From: Flavobacteriales bacterium
Lineage (GTDB): Bacteria; Bacteroidota; Bacteroidia; Flavobacteriales_D; Parvicellaceae
DNA length: 64,000 nt
Assembly: GCA_016780365.1 (NCBI GenBank)
Contig: JADHMB010000003.1
Span: forward strand, 1 to 64,000
Direction: 5' to 3'
Part shown: piece by piece, positions 44,802 to 53,581 of the stretch
Numbering within the stretch: the stretch's first letter is position 1
Layout of the letters: every line of letters starts with the position of its first letter
The notes under the pieces: generated by a model
The model's database searches: none
What the model was told of the DNA's origin: nothing
What the model saw: only the letters and a program-made list of their open reading frames with translations
Program-made: the position numbers and the translations under genes

Positions 44802-45344
44802 ATGAAAAAGAGAAATTTATTGTTTAGAATTTCTATTGTAATTTTTTCTGTATTTACAATTTTATATATAATTTATTCATTTTCTAAAAATGCTAAAATA
44901 GGAGAGAAAGCTCCCGAATTTACCACCCAGCTAGTCAATGGTGAAAACTATTCTCTCAGCAATTCTAGAGGAAATTATGTTCTGTTGTATTTTTGGGGTT
45001 CTTGGTGTGGCCCGTGTATTAGAAATGCTCCTGAATTAGTTGCCATCAGCGAAAATTATAAATCCAAATTTTTTGACAAGGATTCCAAGCTGGAAATTCT
45101 TTCGGTTGCTTTAGAAAAAAAAGGAAAAAAATGGAAAAGGGTTGTGAATAAGTTTGGTTTTAATTGGGAATTGCAGGTTGTCCAGTTCCATAAAATAGTT
45201 TTAAACTCTTCTATTGCCAATAAATATGGCGTTTTAGAAATTCCTTCTAAATTTTTAATTGATCCTGATGGAAATATCGTTCTTTCTAAAACTTCATTTT
45301 CAGAAATAGAGCAATACTTAGAAAAAAGATTAATTAAAGGCTAA
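44802..45344 (+). CDS. TlpA-like membrane-anchored thioredoxin protein
   Basis: This 180-residue protein has an N-terminal membrane anchor (residues 8-27) followed by a periplasmic TlpA/ResA-like domain. The redox motif is WCGPC with Cys69 and Cys72, and the cis-proline region is VLEIPSKFLIDPDG. It opens with IGEKAPEFTTQL as family members do. It would reduce or shuffle disulfides in the periplasm, for example in cytochrome c maturation or peroxide defence. The specific target is not indicated by its neighbours. Confidence 0.88.
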   Translation: MKKRNLLFRISIVIFSVFTILYIIYSFSKNAKIGEKAPEFTTQLVNGENYSLSNSRGNYVLLYFWGSWCGPCIRNAPELVAISENYKSKFFDKDSKLEILSVALEKKGKKWKRVVNKFGFNWELQVVQFHKIVLNSSIANKYGVLEIPSKFLIDPDGNIVLSKTSFSEIEQYLEKRLIKG

Positions 45345-45404
45345 TTACTAGCATTGTGTGGAGCTAATTGTAACTTATTTGTATAATTTCATACTTTTAC
45401 AAAC

Positions 45405-46739
45405 ATGCAAAAACCTTCTATACCAAAAGGAACTAGAGATTTTTCCCCATCTGAAATAAGAAGGAGGAACTTTATATTTGATATTGTAAAATTAAAGTTT
45501 GAAAAATTTGGATTTTCTCCGATTGAAACACCATCAATGGAGAAACTATCTACCCTTACAGGAAAATATGGAAGTGAGGGAGATCAATTACTTTTTAAAG
45601 TATTAAAAAGAGGTGCTAAGTTCGAAAAAGTTTTAGCAGAATCAAATATTAAAAATATAAAAGACCACGATTTTTCAGATGAAGCATTAAGATATGATCT
45701 AACAGTACCATTTGCTAGATATATTGTTCAACATCAAAACGATATTGTTTTCCCATTTAAAAGATACCAAATTCAACCTGTATGGAGAGCAGATAGACCA
45801 CAAAAGGGGAGATATCGAGAGTTTTATCAATGTGATGCAGATATTGTTGGTTCTGAATCTTTGGTTTGTGAGATTGAGTTGGTATCCTTAGTTCAAGAAG
45901 TTCTAAACGAACTAAAGCTAAGGGATCACACAATAATGATTAACAATAGAAAAATTCTAGCTTCTTTAATAGATTCTTGTGATTCAACAGAATATTTTTC
46001 TAAAATCACAGTAATAATTGATAAAGTAGATAAAATTGGTCCTGAAAAAGTTATTCATGATTTAAAAAACCATATTCCAAACCAAAAAATTGCAGAATTA
46101 TTCGAAGAACTATTTAATCTTCCAGATTCTTCAAGAGAAATTCTTTATTGGTTAGATAATAAACTAAAGGACAGCGAATTGGGTCAAAAAGGAATTCAAG
46201 AACTGAACTATGTGGTAGAAAGTTGTAATATTTTGGGGGTGAATAATCTTAAAATAAACCTTTCTTTAGCTAGGGGTCTAGATTACTATACAGGTTCAAT
46301 TTTTGAAGTAGTATTGAATAATAATTCTATGGGAAGTATTGTAGGTGGAGGGCGTTATGACAATTTAACAGAAGTTTTTGGTCAAAAAAATCTATCTGGT
46401 GTAGGAGTTTCTTTTGGGGCGGAGCGAATCTATGATTTAATGAATGATTTGGATCTTTTCCCTAATAATCTTGATACACCTTCTAAATATATGATTGTAG
46501 ATAAATCTGAATCTGCAATTAATGGACTTAAGTTATTGCATTTTTTAAGATCAAAAAATATTCCATGTATTCTCTATCCAGACAATACAAAATTGAAAAA
46601 ACAACTTAAATATGCCCACTCCAATAAAATTCCTTTGGTTGTTTTTATTAAGGAAGATTTTTCTTCAGAAATGAAAGTTGAATTAAAAAACATGGATTCC
46701 GGGGAGCAAAAAGAGTATTTGTTAAGTGATATTTTATAA
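45405..46739 (+). CDS. hisS: Histidyl-tRNA synthetase
   Basis: This 444-residue class II synthetase charges tRNA-His. It begins with PSIPKGTRDFSPSE, the HisRS opening. Motif 2 is seen as FQIQPVWRADRPQKGRYREF without the first residue, the histidine A-box as ARGLDYYTGSIFEV, and motif 3 as SVGVSFGAERIYDL-like GVGVSFGAERI. The C-terminal anticodon-binding domain follows. The histidine ammonia-lyase gene starts 6 bases after its stop codon. Confidence 0.95.
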   Translation: MQKPSIPKGTRDFSPSEIRRRNFIFDIVKLKFEKFGFSPIETPSMEKLSTLTGKYGSEGDQLLFKVLKRGAKFEKVLAESNIKNIKDHDFSDEALRYDLTVPFARYIVQHQNDIVFPFKRYQIQPVWRADRPQKGRYREFYQCDADIVGSESLVCEIELVSLVQEVLNELKLRDHTIMINNRKILASLIDSCDSTEYFSKITVIIDKVDKIGPEKVIHDLKNHIPNQKIAELFEELFNLPDSSREILYWLDNKLKDSELGQKGIQELNYVVESCNILGVNNLKINLSLARGLDYYTGSIFEVVLNNNSMGSIVGGGRYDNLTEVFGQKNLSGVGVSFGAERIYDLMNDLDLFPNNLDTPSKYMIVDKSESAINGLKLLHFLRSKNIPCILYPDNTKLKKQLKYAHSNKIPLVVFIKEDFSSEMKVELKNMDSGEQKEYLLSDIL

Positions 46740-46745
46740 TCAAAA

Positions 46746-48236
46746 ATGAAAGAATTAGAATTTATTATATCCCCAGATAAACTTACCCTAACTGATATAA
46801 AAAATATTCTTTCTAAAAATCTTAATTTACAATTATCTAAAAATTCCATAGAAAGAATTAAAAAAAACCGAGATTTTTTAGACAGAAAGCTAAATAGTAA
46901 AGATCAAGTTTTTTATGGTATTAATACAGGATTTGGTTCTTTATGCGATACGAGAATTTCAGAAAACGATCTCCAAAAGTTACAAGTAAACTTAGTTAGG
47001 TCACACGCCTGTGGTACAGGAAAAGAAATAGATTCTAAAATCGTTAAATTAATGATTTTAATAAAAATTAATGCGCTTTCTTTGGGCTATTCAGGAGTTC
47101 ATTTAAAGACAGTCGAGAAATTAATTTTTCTTTTCAATAATGATATTTTGCCTGTAGTTTTTGAATCTGGGTCTTTAGGCGCTTCTGGTGACTTAGCACC
47201 TTTAGCTCATTTGTCTTTAGCACTAATTGGTGAAGGTGAAGTTAATTTTAAAGGGTCTAAGAAAGCTTCTAAGGACGTTTTTGATTCTTTTGGTGAATCT
47301 GTTCTAGAATTAGATTCTAAAGAGGGCTTGGCTCTTTTAAATGGGACTCAGTTCATGAGTGCACATGCTACATATGCATATTTAAAACTCGATTCTTTAT
47401 TTAATTGGATTCATAAAATTTCTGCACTTTCTATAGATGCCTTTAATTGTAGATTGTCTCCGTTCGATAAAAAACCACATCTTTTAAGAGGTTTCAAAGG
47501 ACAAAGTCAATGTGCTCAACAAATTTTAGAAATATTGGAAAAAAGTGATTTACACCAAATTGATGGCAAGTCCGTTCAAGACCCTTATTCTTTTCGATGT
47601 ATTCCTCAAGTTCATGGTGCAAGTTTAGATGTATTACACGATTTTGAAGCTAAATTAACTATTGAAATTAATGCTGTCACAGATAATCCTTTAGTTTTTA
47701 ATCAAGAAGATGAAATTATTTCAGCAGGGAATTTTCATGGCCAACCCATTGCAATGGCTATGGACTTTATGGCAATTGCAGCCGCAGAGTTGGGTAGTAT
47801 TTCAGAGAGAAGAATTTACAAACTAATTTCGGGGACAAGAGGACTTCCACCTTTTCTTATCGAGAATCCTGGTCTTAATTCTGGATTTATGATTTCTCAA
47901 TATACTGCAGCTAGTTTGGTAAGCAAGAATAAAATTTTCTCTCATCCCGCTTCTGTAGATAGTATCGAATCTTCTAATGGTCAAGAAGACCATGTTAGTA
48001 TGGGTTCCATTGCGGGAGTTAAGTTGGTGGAGGTTGTTGAAAATATTAAGAGAATCTTAAGTATTGAATTAATGACTGCAGCTCAAGCTATGGAATTTAG
48101 AAGACCAAGAAAAACTTCCCCGGAACTAGAACTAATGCTTTCAGAATTCAGATCTAAAGTTCCCTACATAGAAAAAGACCAAGTAATGTACACTCTTATG
48201 CAAAAATCTGAAGAATTTATTTCTGAAGAACTATAA
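46746..48236 (+). CDS. hutH: Histidine ammonia-lyase
   Basis: This 496-residue cytosolic enzyme deaminates histidine to urocanate, the first step of histidine use. The MIO cofactor forms from Ala146-Ser147-Gly148 in SLGASGDLAPLAHLS. Further family markers are YGINTGFG at residues 57-64, LNGTQFM and QDPYSFRC. It starts 6 bases after hisS, so the two are likely co-transcribed, which is unusual. Its stop directly abuts the convergent glycosyltransferase gene. hutF-hutG lie 10 kb upstream. Confidence 0.95.
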   Translation: MKELEFIISPDKLTLTDIKNILSKNLNLQLSKNSIERIKKNRDFLDRKLNSKDQVFYGINTGFGSLCDTRISENDLQKLQVNLVRSHACGTGKEIDSKIVKLMILIKINALSLGYSGVHLKTVEKLIFLFNNDILPVVFESGSLGASGDLAPLAHLSLALIGEGEVNFKGSKKASKDVFDSFGESVLELDSKEGLALLNGTQFMSAHATYAYLKLDSLFNWIHKISALSIDAFNCRLSPFDKKPHLLRGFKGQSQCAQQILEILEKSDLHQIDGKSVQDPYSFRCIPQVHGASLDVLHDFEAKLTIEINAVTDNPLVFNQEDEIISAGNFHGQPIAMAMDFMAIAAAELGSISERRIYKLISGTRGLPPFLIENPGLNSGFMISQYTAASLVSKNKIFSHPASVDSIESSNGQEDHVSMGSIAGVKLVEVVENIKRILSIELMTAAQAMEFRRPRKTSPELELMLSEFRSKVPYIEKDQVMYTLMQKSEEFISEEL

Positions 48237-49235
48237 CTATGGGTTGGTTATCTCAGAAAAAGTTTTCCTTTTAAGAAAAAAATAATTCCAAATTATAGAT
48301 TTTCTACTGTGTCCTTTGAGCTCATGAAAATTTATTTTTGAAAATTGTTTTCTTTTAACATTCATTTTACCAATGCTAATTATATAGCTAAAATGGGCTT
48401 TAATAATTGAGAAATAACCTTTTAAATCTCCAGAAAGCACCAATTTGGAACCAGAAATTTGGTCTAGTAAAATTCTTATCAGTACAAATAAAATTAATGG
48501 TATTTCCCCTTTGTAATTTTTATGAATCATCCATAAATTATTTCTATAATTCAAGTATGTTTTTTTTGGTGAGTTATATTTTAAAGTTCCTCCTCCAAAA
48601 TGATAAACAGTAGATTCACTAGTATAAAATATGTTTTTTCCCAAATTTTTTAAACGCCAACAAAGGTCAATTTCTTCCATATGAGCAAAAAAATCTTTAT
48701 CAAATCCACCTACGTCATTAAAATCTTTGGATTTGATAGCCATACATGCGCCTGACGACCAGAATATTTCTGAATATGTATCGTGCTGTTTTTTATCTAA
48801 TTCTGCGTAGTCGAAAACTCTTCCTCTGCAAAAAGGGTAAGCGAGTGCGTCAATAAAACCTCCAGCAGCCCCAGCATATTCAAAATAATCTTTGTTGTTA
48901 TAAGACTTAATCTTAGGTTGAACAGCAGATATATTTGTATTGTTTTTTAGAACTTTAATTAAAGGAGGAATCCAGTTTTTAGTAACTTCTATATCTGAAT
49001 TTACGATAATAAAAAATTCTGCATTTATTTTCTTCAATCCTTCATTATATCCACCTGCAAATCCAAGGTTTTTTTCTAAAGGAATGGTTTTTATTGATGG
49101 AAAATTATTATTTAAATAGAGTAGAGAATCGTCTGATGATCCATTGTCTATAACATAAATACCAGCATCTTTTTCAGAATGGGTAATGAATGTTGGAATA
49201 AACTTTTCAAGCCAATTTTTCCCATTAAAATTCAA
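48237..49235 (-). CDS. Family 2 glycosyltransferase; real start probably upstream at a non-AUG codon
   Basis: This GT-A-fold sugar transferase resembles rhamnosyl or other envelope-glycan transferases. Seen are VIDNGSSDDS, KNLGFAGGYN, the metal-binding region IIVNSDIEV (DxD-like), GFDKDFFAHMEEIDLCWR and YHFGGGT. The conventional TTG at 49235 gives MNFNGKNW, which cuts off the first beta strand. In frame upstream the codons read IETAVVIL and join perfectly to NFNG, but the only candidate initiators before the stop at 49262 are ATA at 49256 and other non-standard codons. So the product is probably 7 residues longer. Confidence 0.88.
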   Translation of the reverse strand: MNFNGKNWLEKFIPTFITHSEKDAGIYVIDNGSSDDSLLYLNNNFPSIKTIPLEKNLGFAGGYNEGLKKINAEFFIIVNSDIEVTKNWIPPLIKVLKNNTNISAVQPKIKSYNNKDYFEYAGAAGGFIDALAYPFCRGRVFDYAELDKKQHDTYSEIFWSSGACMAIKSKDFNDVGGFDKDFFAHMEEIDLCWRLKNLGKNIFYTSESTVYHFGGGTLKYNSPKKTYLNYRNNLWMIHKNYKGEIPLILFVLIRILLDQISGSKLVLSGDLKGYFSIIKAHFSYIISIGKMNVKRKQFSKINFHELKGHSRKSIIWNYFFLKRKTFSEITNP

Positions 49236-49259
49236 TATGACTACAGCAGTTTCTATCTC

Positions 49260-50708
49260 TTAAGGATTTACAAAGAAAGTATTGCTATTACTTCCCCACT
49301 GGCTATCGTTGGGGTTTTGCATATTATCAACGCTTCTTCCAGGTGTATTTCTTCTATGTAAATCTGTTTTCCAATTTCTATTAAAATATTCTCCCTGAAG
49401 TGTGGAATGAAGTGTTGTGTATTCGTTAGATCCTAAATCAGGCATATAAAAAATAAACCTTTTGTTATTAAACTTTCCAATCTTGTAATAATGCCATATT
49501 TGGTATGGGTAGGCACTTGGTTCGTTTGGCCTGTCTGTGATTGTGTTTGGTGGGCCGTATTTAAGAAATGTTCTTCCCATATCGGTTTCATAACCTCTTC
49601 TAACTTTAGTTGAAAACAGCTGATCACTTTTTTTAACTTCTCCCTTGTATTTTAACCATCCTAATTCCGGGTTTTCAGGTTGTCTATTCAGCCAAAAACT
49701 ATATAAGAACTGTCTTTTTAAAGTATCACTTATGTTTTTATTTTTTTTATCAATTATATTTAATTCTAATCTAGTAGCAATTGGCGACAAACAATTAATA
49801 GATTCTGTAAGTGAATCTACAGGTATTTTAGAAACAAATGTATTATGGATTTGAACTGCATTTAATCTGTCAAGTTTCATGCTGTTTTTCAGATTTGTTC
49901 TTTGAAAATCAATTATTCTTTCGCAGAGAAGCTCGTTTTTTCTATCCTTTAGCTGAATGCATAGCTCGTAATTTCCAGTAGGTAAATTATTTATATCAAA
50001 AACATTTAAAACAGGATATATTCCAAGAGTTGGTACTTTTTTAATTTTATTGTACTGACCCGCTATTTTATCAGTTCCCTTAATTCTTATAAATTGTTTT
50101 AGCAATAAAGATTCAGTACTGTCTATATTATTCATATTGTATATTTCTAAATAATAGGCTAGTTTTTCAAATTCATCTCCAAAGTAATTGGTAACTAATG
50201 GAACCATATGGTAACCAGACTTAGTAAGTTCACTTTTATTGTTTTCTCCTTCCACTTCTTTCCAGTAACTATCCAATAGCTCCAAATCTGAAAAATAAGG
50301 TTCGTTAGTATCAAAAATTGAGAATTCTTCTTGGTATTTTTCTGTATTATTTGTGTCGTTAATGTCCTTTATTTCTAAAAAGATGGTGAATTTACCATTT
50401 GAAACAGGAAACCTTTGTAAGTCGATAATCCCTTCTTTTTCTACATAATCAGATTGTTCTTTAATTATGTATTTTTCGTGCGCAATTATCTGTTTTTTTT
50501 CATTTTCAATATATTGGAGTACTCCAACTCCTTTGTTATTGAAATTAGAATCTTGATTTTCAAAAAGAGTATTTCCATAGATAAATAAATAAGTTTCTAT
50601 ATAGTTGCTTTCCGAAGAATGAAATTTCTTCAAATCAAAAAGAGCCTCAATTTGAGAATGTAGAGGACTAACTATAAATAACGTAATTACTGCAAATACT
50701 GTTTTCAT
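49260..50708 (-). CDS. GWxTD domain protein
   Basis: This 482-residue exported protein has a signal peptide ending near PLHSQ (residue 19). The C-terminal third has the GWxTD-domain signature in the form RRGYETDMGRTFLKYGPP (Trp replaced by Tyr), followed by PYQIWHYY. The family occurs in Bacteroidetes and Acidobacteria and has no known function; the N-terminal part resembles beta-sandwich domains. It ends 4 bases before the likely start of the glycosyltransferase, in the same reading frame, so both are probably one unit. Confidence 0.85.
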   Translation of the reverse strand: MKTVFAVITLFIVSPLHSQIEALFDLKKFHSSESNYIETYLFIYGNTLFENQDSNFNNKGVGVLQYIENEKKQIIAHEKYIIKEQSDYVEKEGIIDLQRFPVSNGKFTIFLEIKDINDTNNTEKYQEEFSIFDTNEPYFSDLELLDSYWKEVEGENNKSELTKSGYHMVPLVTNYFGDEFEKLAYYLEIYNMNNIDSTESLLLKQFIRIKGTDKIAGQYNKIKKVPTLGIYPVLNVFDINNLPTGNYELCIQLKDRKNELLCERIIDFQRTNLKNSMKLDRLNAVQIHNTFVSKIPVDSLTESINCLSPIATRLELNIIDKKNKNISDTLKRQFLYSFWLNRQPENPELGWLKYKGEVKKSDQLFSTKVRRGYETDMGRTFLKYGPPNTITDRPNEPSAYPYQIWHYYKIGKFNNKRFIFYMPDLGSNEYTTLHSTLQGEYFNRNWKTDLHRRNTPGRSVDNMQNPNDSQWGSNSNTFFVNP

Positions 50709-50788
50709 TGATACAAATTTAAGCTTTAATAAGTTAAAATTTATTAAAACTTAATTTCATAGTCAATTACAATTAATAAATTGGAGGA

Positions 50789-51424
50789 ATGAAGTTTTAT
50801 ATTCTTTTAATTTTTTCTTTACTTAATTTGAGTATTATCTCTCAAAACTTAGGTTTAGAAAACAAAGATTCTGTTCTTTTCGGTCAATATCTTCCCGATT
50901 TGGAAATTACAGCTTCTAGTGCTGATTTTGTTAAAAAATGGAATAGAACTAAATTTTATGTAAAAAGTGTCTATGATTATGCCAAGATTTGCTCTGCTAT
51001 GTTGAACACTTTTGAGGATTCTCTGAGTAAAATTGAAGGAAAATATTCTAGGAAAAGATATTTGTCTAGTTGCAATAAAACTCTAAAAAAAGAATTTGGA
51101 AATGAGATCAAGGAAATGTCCATCAAAAGAGGAGTTTATCTAATGAAGATGATTTATAGATCTACAGGTTTGACAACCTATGAAATTATTCAAAAGTATC
51201 GTGGAGGAGGAACAGCTTTTTGGTTTCAAGCATTATGTTTGGTCAACGGCCAAGATTTAAAACGAGAATACGATTCCGAAAATGAGGACTTGCTAATGGA
51301 AAGAGCTATTGGTTTAATAGATTCTGGAAAGATGACTTATTATAAAAGAGTTCCTTTAACAGATGAAGCTAGAAAAGCATTAAAACAAAAAAGGAAAGAG
51401 AAAAAAAGAAAGAAAAAGAAATGA
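50789..51424 (+). CDS. DUF4294 family exported protein
   Basis: This 211-residue protein has a signal peptide of about 19 residues (MKFYILLIFSLLNLSIISQ). The body carries LPDLEITASSADFVKKWNR, VKSVYDYAKICSAMLNTF, MKMIYRSTGLTTYEIIQ and GGGTAFWFQ, matching DUF4294 of Flavobacteriia, with function unknown. The C-terminal tail is strongly basic (KQKRKEKKRKKKK), which could bind membrane or nucleic acid. It is divergent from the GWxTD gene and ends one base before the convergent phospholipase-like gene. Confidence 0.85.
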   Translation: MKFYILLIFSLLNLSIISQNLGLENKDSVLFGQYLPDLEITASSADFVKKWNRTKFYVKSVYDYAKICSAMLNTFEDSLSKIEGKYSRKRYLSSCNKTLKKEFGNEIKEMSIKRGVYLMKMIYRSTGLTTYEIIQKYRGGGTAFWFQALCLVNGQDLKREYDSENEDLLMERAIGLIDSGKMTYYKRVPLTDEARKALKQKRKEKKRKKKK

Positions 51425-51425
51425 T

Positions 51426-52400
51426 TTAGTTGCTGTGTTGTCTTTTGTTTTTTAGATTCTTATCAATTTTAAACTCAGCTTCTTGCTTGACAGGTACATT
51501 ATTAATTGCTAAATCATTTAGGTCTGGTTGTCCTGCGTTAATCCATGCTGTGTACCAAAAAGAACCAACTGCTTTAATAGAAGCTTTTAGTCTTCGTTCT
51601 TGCATGTTGTTTAGCCGATTGCTGTATTCTTTACTAAAATCTCTACTGTATACTTTCATTGTTACCCGACCTCTTTTTTCAAAAGAATATTTTCTATCAT
51701 CTGGCCATTGTTCGGTTATTTCTTTTTCAATGGAAAGTACAGAGTCTACAGCAAAATAGCTTTCTTCAATGAATTCCCAAGTTGTCTCCAATGGCTTGTT
51801 AATGTATTCTGCTTTTCCAGTAATTAAATCATATTCTTGAAAAAAAAGTTCTGGCACTCTAGACTCCCAAAAGCCGTGGATGCCTTTTTGGTTGGTAAAT
51901 TGTCCGTTGTAGTTTTCAGTAGCATGAAGTGGGACGTGGGCATCTGAAATATAGTGTCCTATTTCAGCTGAATATTTTAGAATTCTAGAGAGATTCTTTT
52001 CCTTAAATGCAGTAGTTAATTTGTAAAGCATTAGCTGAATATTCCAAGGAGATATTCCGTAAGTTTTGATAGTATCTTCTGAAAACTTTTCTATTGCATC
52101 GTTCCATCTTCTTGGCATTACATCAAATGGATTTTCTCCTTTTTCGACATAGTGATCTATATCGATAAAGTGCTTTTCGGCTTCTCCTTTTACAGCGTAT
52201 CTTCTTTTGTCAGGATCAACAGCATGTTCGGTAAGAAAATCTATGTTCTTTTTGTAAAATTGAAAAAGTTCAGAATCTGGAATTGTGAAAACCGCTACAC
52301 GATTTATCTTTTTATGTCCAAAAAACCCCCATCCTCCAAAAAAAGGACCGCAAATTCCCAAAAAAAATAATAAGATGGTAGTTTTTTTTATTGAAACCAT
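51426..52400 (-). CDS. Zinc-dependent phospholipase C / S1-P1 nuclease-like protein
   Basis: This has about 324 residues from the ATG at 52400; a start ten codons upstream would overlap the DUF4442 gene and add charged residues before the signal peptide. After the signal the mature chain probably begins at Trp in GGWGFFGHKKIN, where an N-terminal Trp and His serve as zinc ligands. Other zinc-site motifs are AEKHFIDIDHY, GHYISDAHVPLHAT and GIHGFWE. It could hydrolyse phospholipids or nucleic acids outside the cytoplasm; the family is common in Bacteroidetes and its exact substrate is open. Confidence 0.87.
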   Translation of the reverse strand: MVSIKKTTILLFFLGICGPFFGGWGFFGHKKINRVAVFTIPDSELFQFYKKNIDFLTEHAVDPDKRRYAVKGEAEKHFIDIDHYVEKGENPFDVMPRRWNDAIEKFSEDTIKTYGISPWNIQLMLYKLTTAFKEKNLSRILKYSAEIGHYISDAHVPLHATENYNGQFTNQKGIHGFWESRVPELFFQEYDLITGKAEYINKPLETTWEFIEESYFAVDSVLSIEKEITEQWPDDRKYSFEKRGRVTMKVYSRDFSKEYSNRLNNMQERRLKASIKAVGSFWYTAWINAGQPDLNDLAINNVPVKQEAEFKIDKNLKNKRQHSN

Positions 52401-52402
52401 TT

Positions 52403-52894
52403 CTAATAGTCCCTTGCTTTTACAGACCAAGTAAACTTGAACTCACAGATTATATTTGAGTTTTTATCTATTCCTTGAGTAGATGCTTTAATAACAACAG
52501 GTTTTTTTGTCTCAATTGCTTCCTTTAGTTTCTCTTTTACCATTTTACCATCATTACAAATAAAACTAGTGACGCCAATTGCTTTTTTATTAAAATCTGC
52601 TTCACATTTTAGGGGAAGAGTAGAAAATGATGGTTTTTGTTTGTAAGTATATTGTAAAATCAAAGCAGCAGTACTCATTTCGCCAGCCATTCCCAGTACA
52701 GCCCAAAAAGTAGATTTAAATGGGTTTTTATTGATCCATTTAAAAGGAACGGTAACAATACATTGGTCTTCGTTGAGTTTTTTAATTCTCATGCCAGAAA
52801 GAAACCCCATTGGTAAATTCCAAAAAAGATAAGTTCTGAAGTAAAAAGATTTTACAGCAAGTCTTCTTAATCTATTTGTTTTTTCAGTTGCCAA
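52403..52894 (-). CDS. DUF4442 hotdog-fold protein
   Basis: This 163-residue protein matches DUF4442 (YiiD/PaaI-like hotdog thioesterase fold). RIKKLNEDQCIVTVPFKWINKNPFKSTFWAVLGMAGEMSTAAL runs over residues 36-78, with the pattern N-P-x-x-S-x-x-x-A-x-x-x-A-E that forms the hotdog helix. It may be an acyl-CoA thioesterase, but this is not shown. Its gene ends two bases before the start of the phospholipase-like gene. Confidence 0.85.
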   Translation of the reverse strand: MATEKTNRLRRLAVKSFYFRTYLFWNLPMGFLSGMRIKKLNEDQCIVTVPFKWINKNPFKSTFWAVLGMAGEMSTAALILQYTYKQKPSFSTLPLKCEADFNKKAIGVTSFICNDGKMVKEKLKEAIETKKPVVIKASTQGIDKNSNIICEFKFTWSVKARDY

Positions 52895-52927
52895 TAATTA
52901 TTATTTAGGTTGGTTTAAATATGGAAT

Positions 52928-53530
52928 TTATTCTATAGCGTTGAGGTATTTAGTTCTCCACTCAGGTTTTTGAAAATCTGCTAGTAATTGAAATAGGTTT
53001 TCCCCATAAAAGAAGTCGTTAATATAGGTTATACCATAATTTTGAAGTATTTGGATTTGGGGCCAACTTGGTCTAAATTTATGTTGTCCAAATCCATCTA
53101 CTAGCATGTCTTTAGCAGGCGTACAATCTGGAGGACAAAATGGATTTCTATTGTATCTTAATGCCCAGAGATCAAAGAGTTTAAGTTCTGGATTTTTTAA
53201 ACATTGTGAAGAATCGTATTTGTACAAACAATCTTTAATCTGAAACTTCTTGAATATATTTTCTCCTGAATTATTTGCTTTAGAAGGTTGTTTGCCCATT
53301 CCAATTCTTATAAATTCACTTCCAGAAATAAACCTTGTCTTTATGATCTTCCCATTAGATTCTGTAATAATTGCATAGTTTACATATTGAGAATTACAAT
53401 TGGGATTTATTGAAATTGCAAGATGTGTTTTATAATCAACTAAAGGTTTTGATAATATTCCGTAATAGTCTGAAGATAAATAAGTTAAAATAAAAATTAA
53501 TATGTAAATATATCTTTTCATTATGTACAA
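52928..53530 (-). CDS. Exported protein of unknown function
   Basis: I do not recognise this 200-residue protein. It has a hydrophobic N-terminus (residues 7-20) that acts as a signal or anchor. The rest holds several cysteines, including Cys-Pro-Pro-Asp-Cys in NPFCPPDCTPAKDM, ISINPNCNSQYVNYAI and IKDCLYKYDSSQCLKNP, so disulfides or metal binding are likely. Trp and aromatic residues are frequent near the C-terminus. The start could also be the ATG three codons on. It lies between the DUF4442 gene (33 bases) and the folate gene (51 bases), on the same strand. Confidence 0.75.
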   Translation of the reverse strand: MYIMKRYIYILIFILTYLSSDYYGILSKPLVDYKTHLAISINPNCNSQYVNYAIITESNGKIIKTRFISGSEFIRIGMGKQPSKANNSGENIFKKFQIKDCLYKYDSSQCLKNPELKLFDLWALRYNRNPFCPPDCTPAKDMLVDGFGQHKFRPSWPQIQILQNYGITYINDFFYGENLFQLLADFQKPEWRTKYLNAIE

Positions 53531-53581
53531 TATAAACTATTATACCAGTATAAAATTAGTAAATTATTTTTTAGGGTATTA

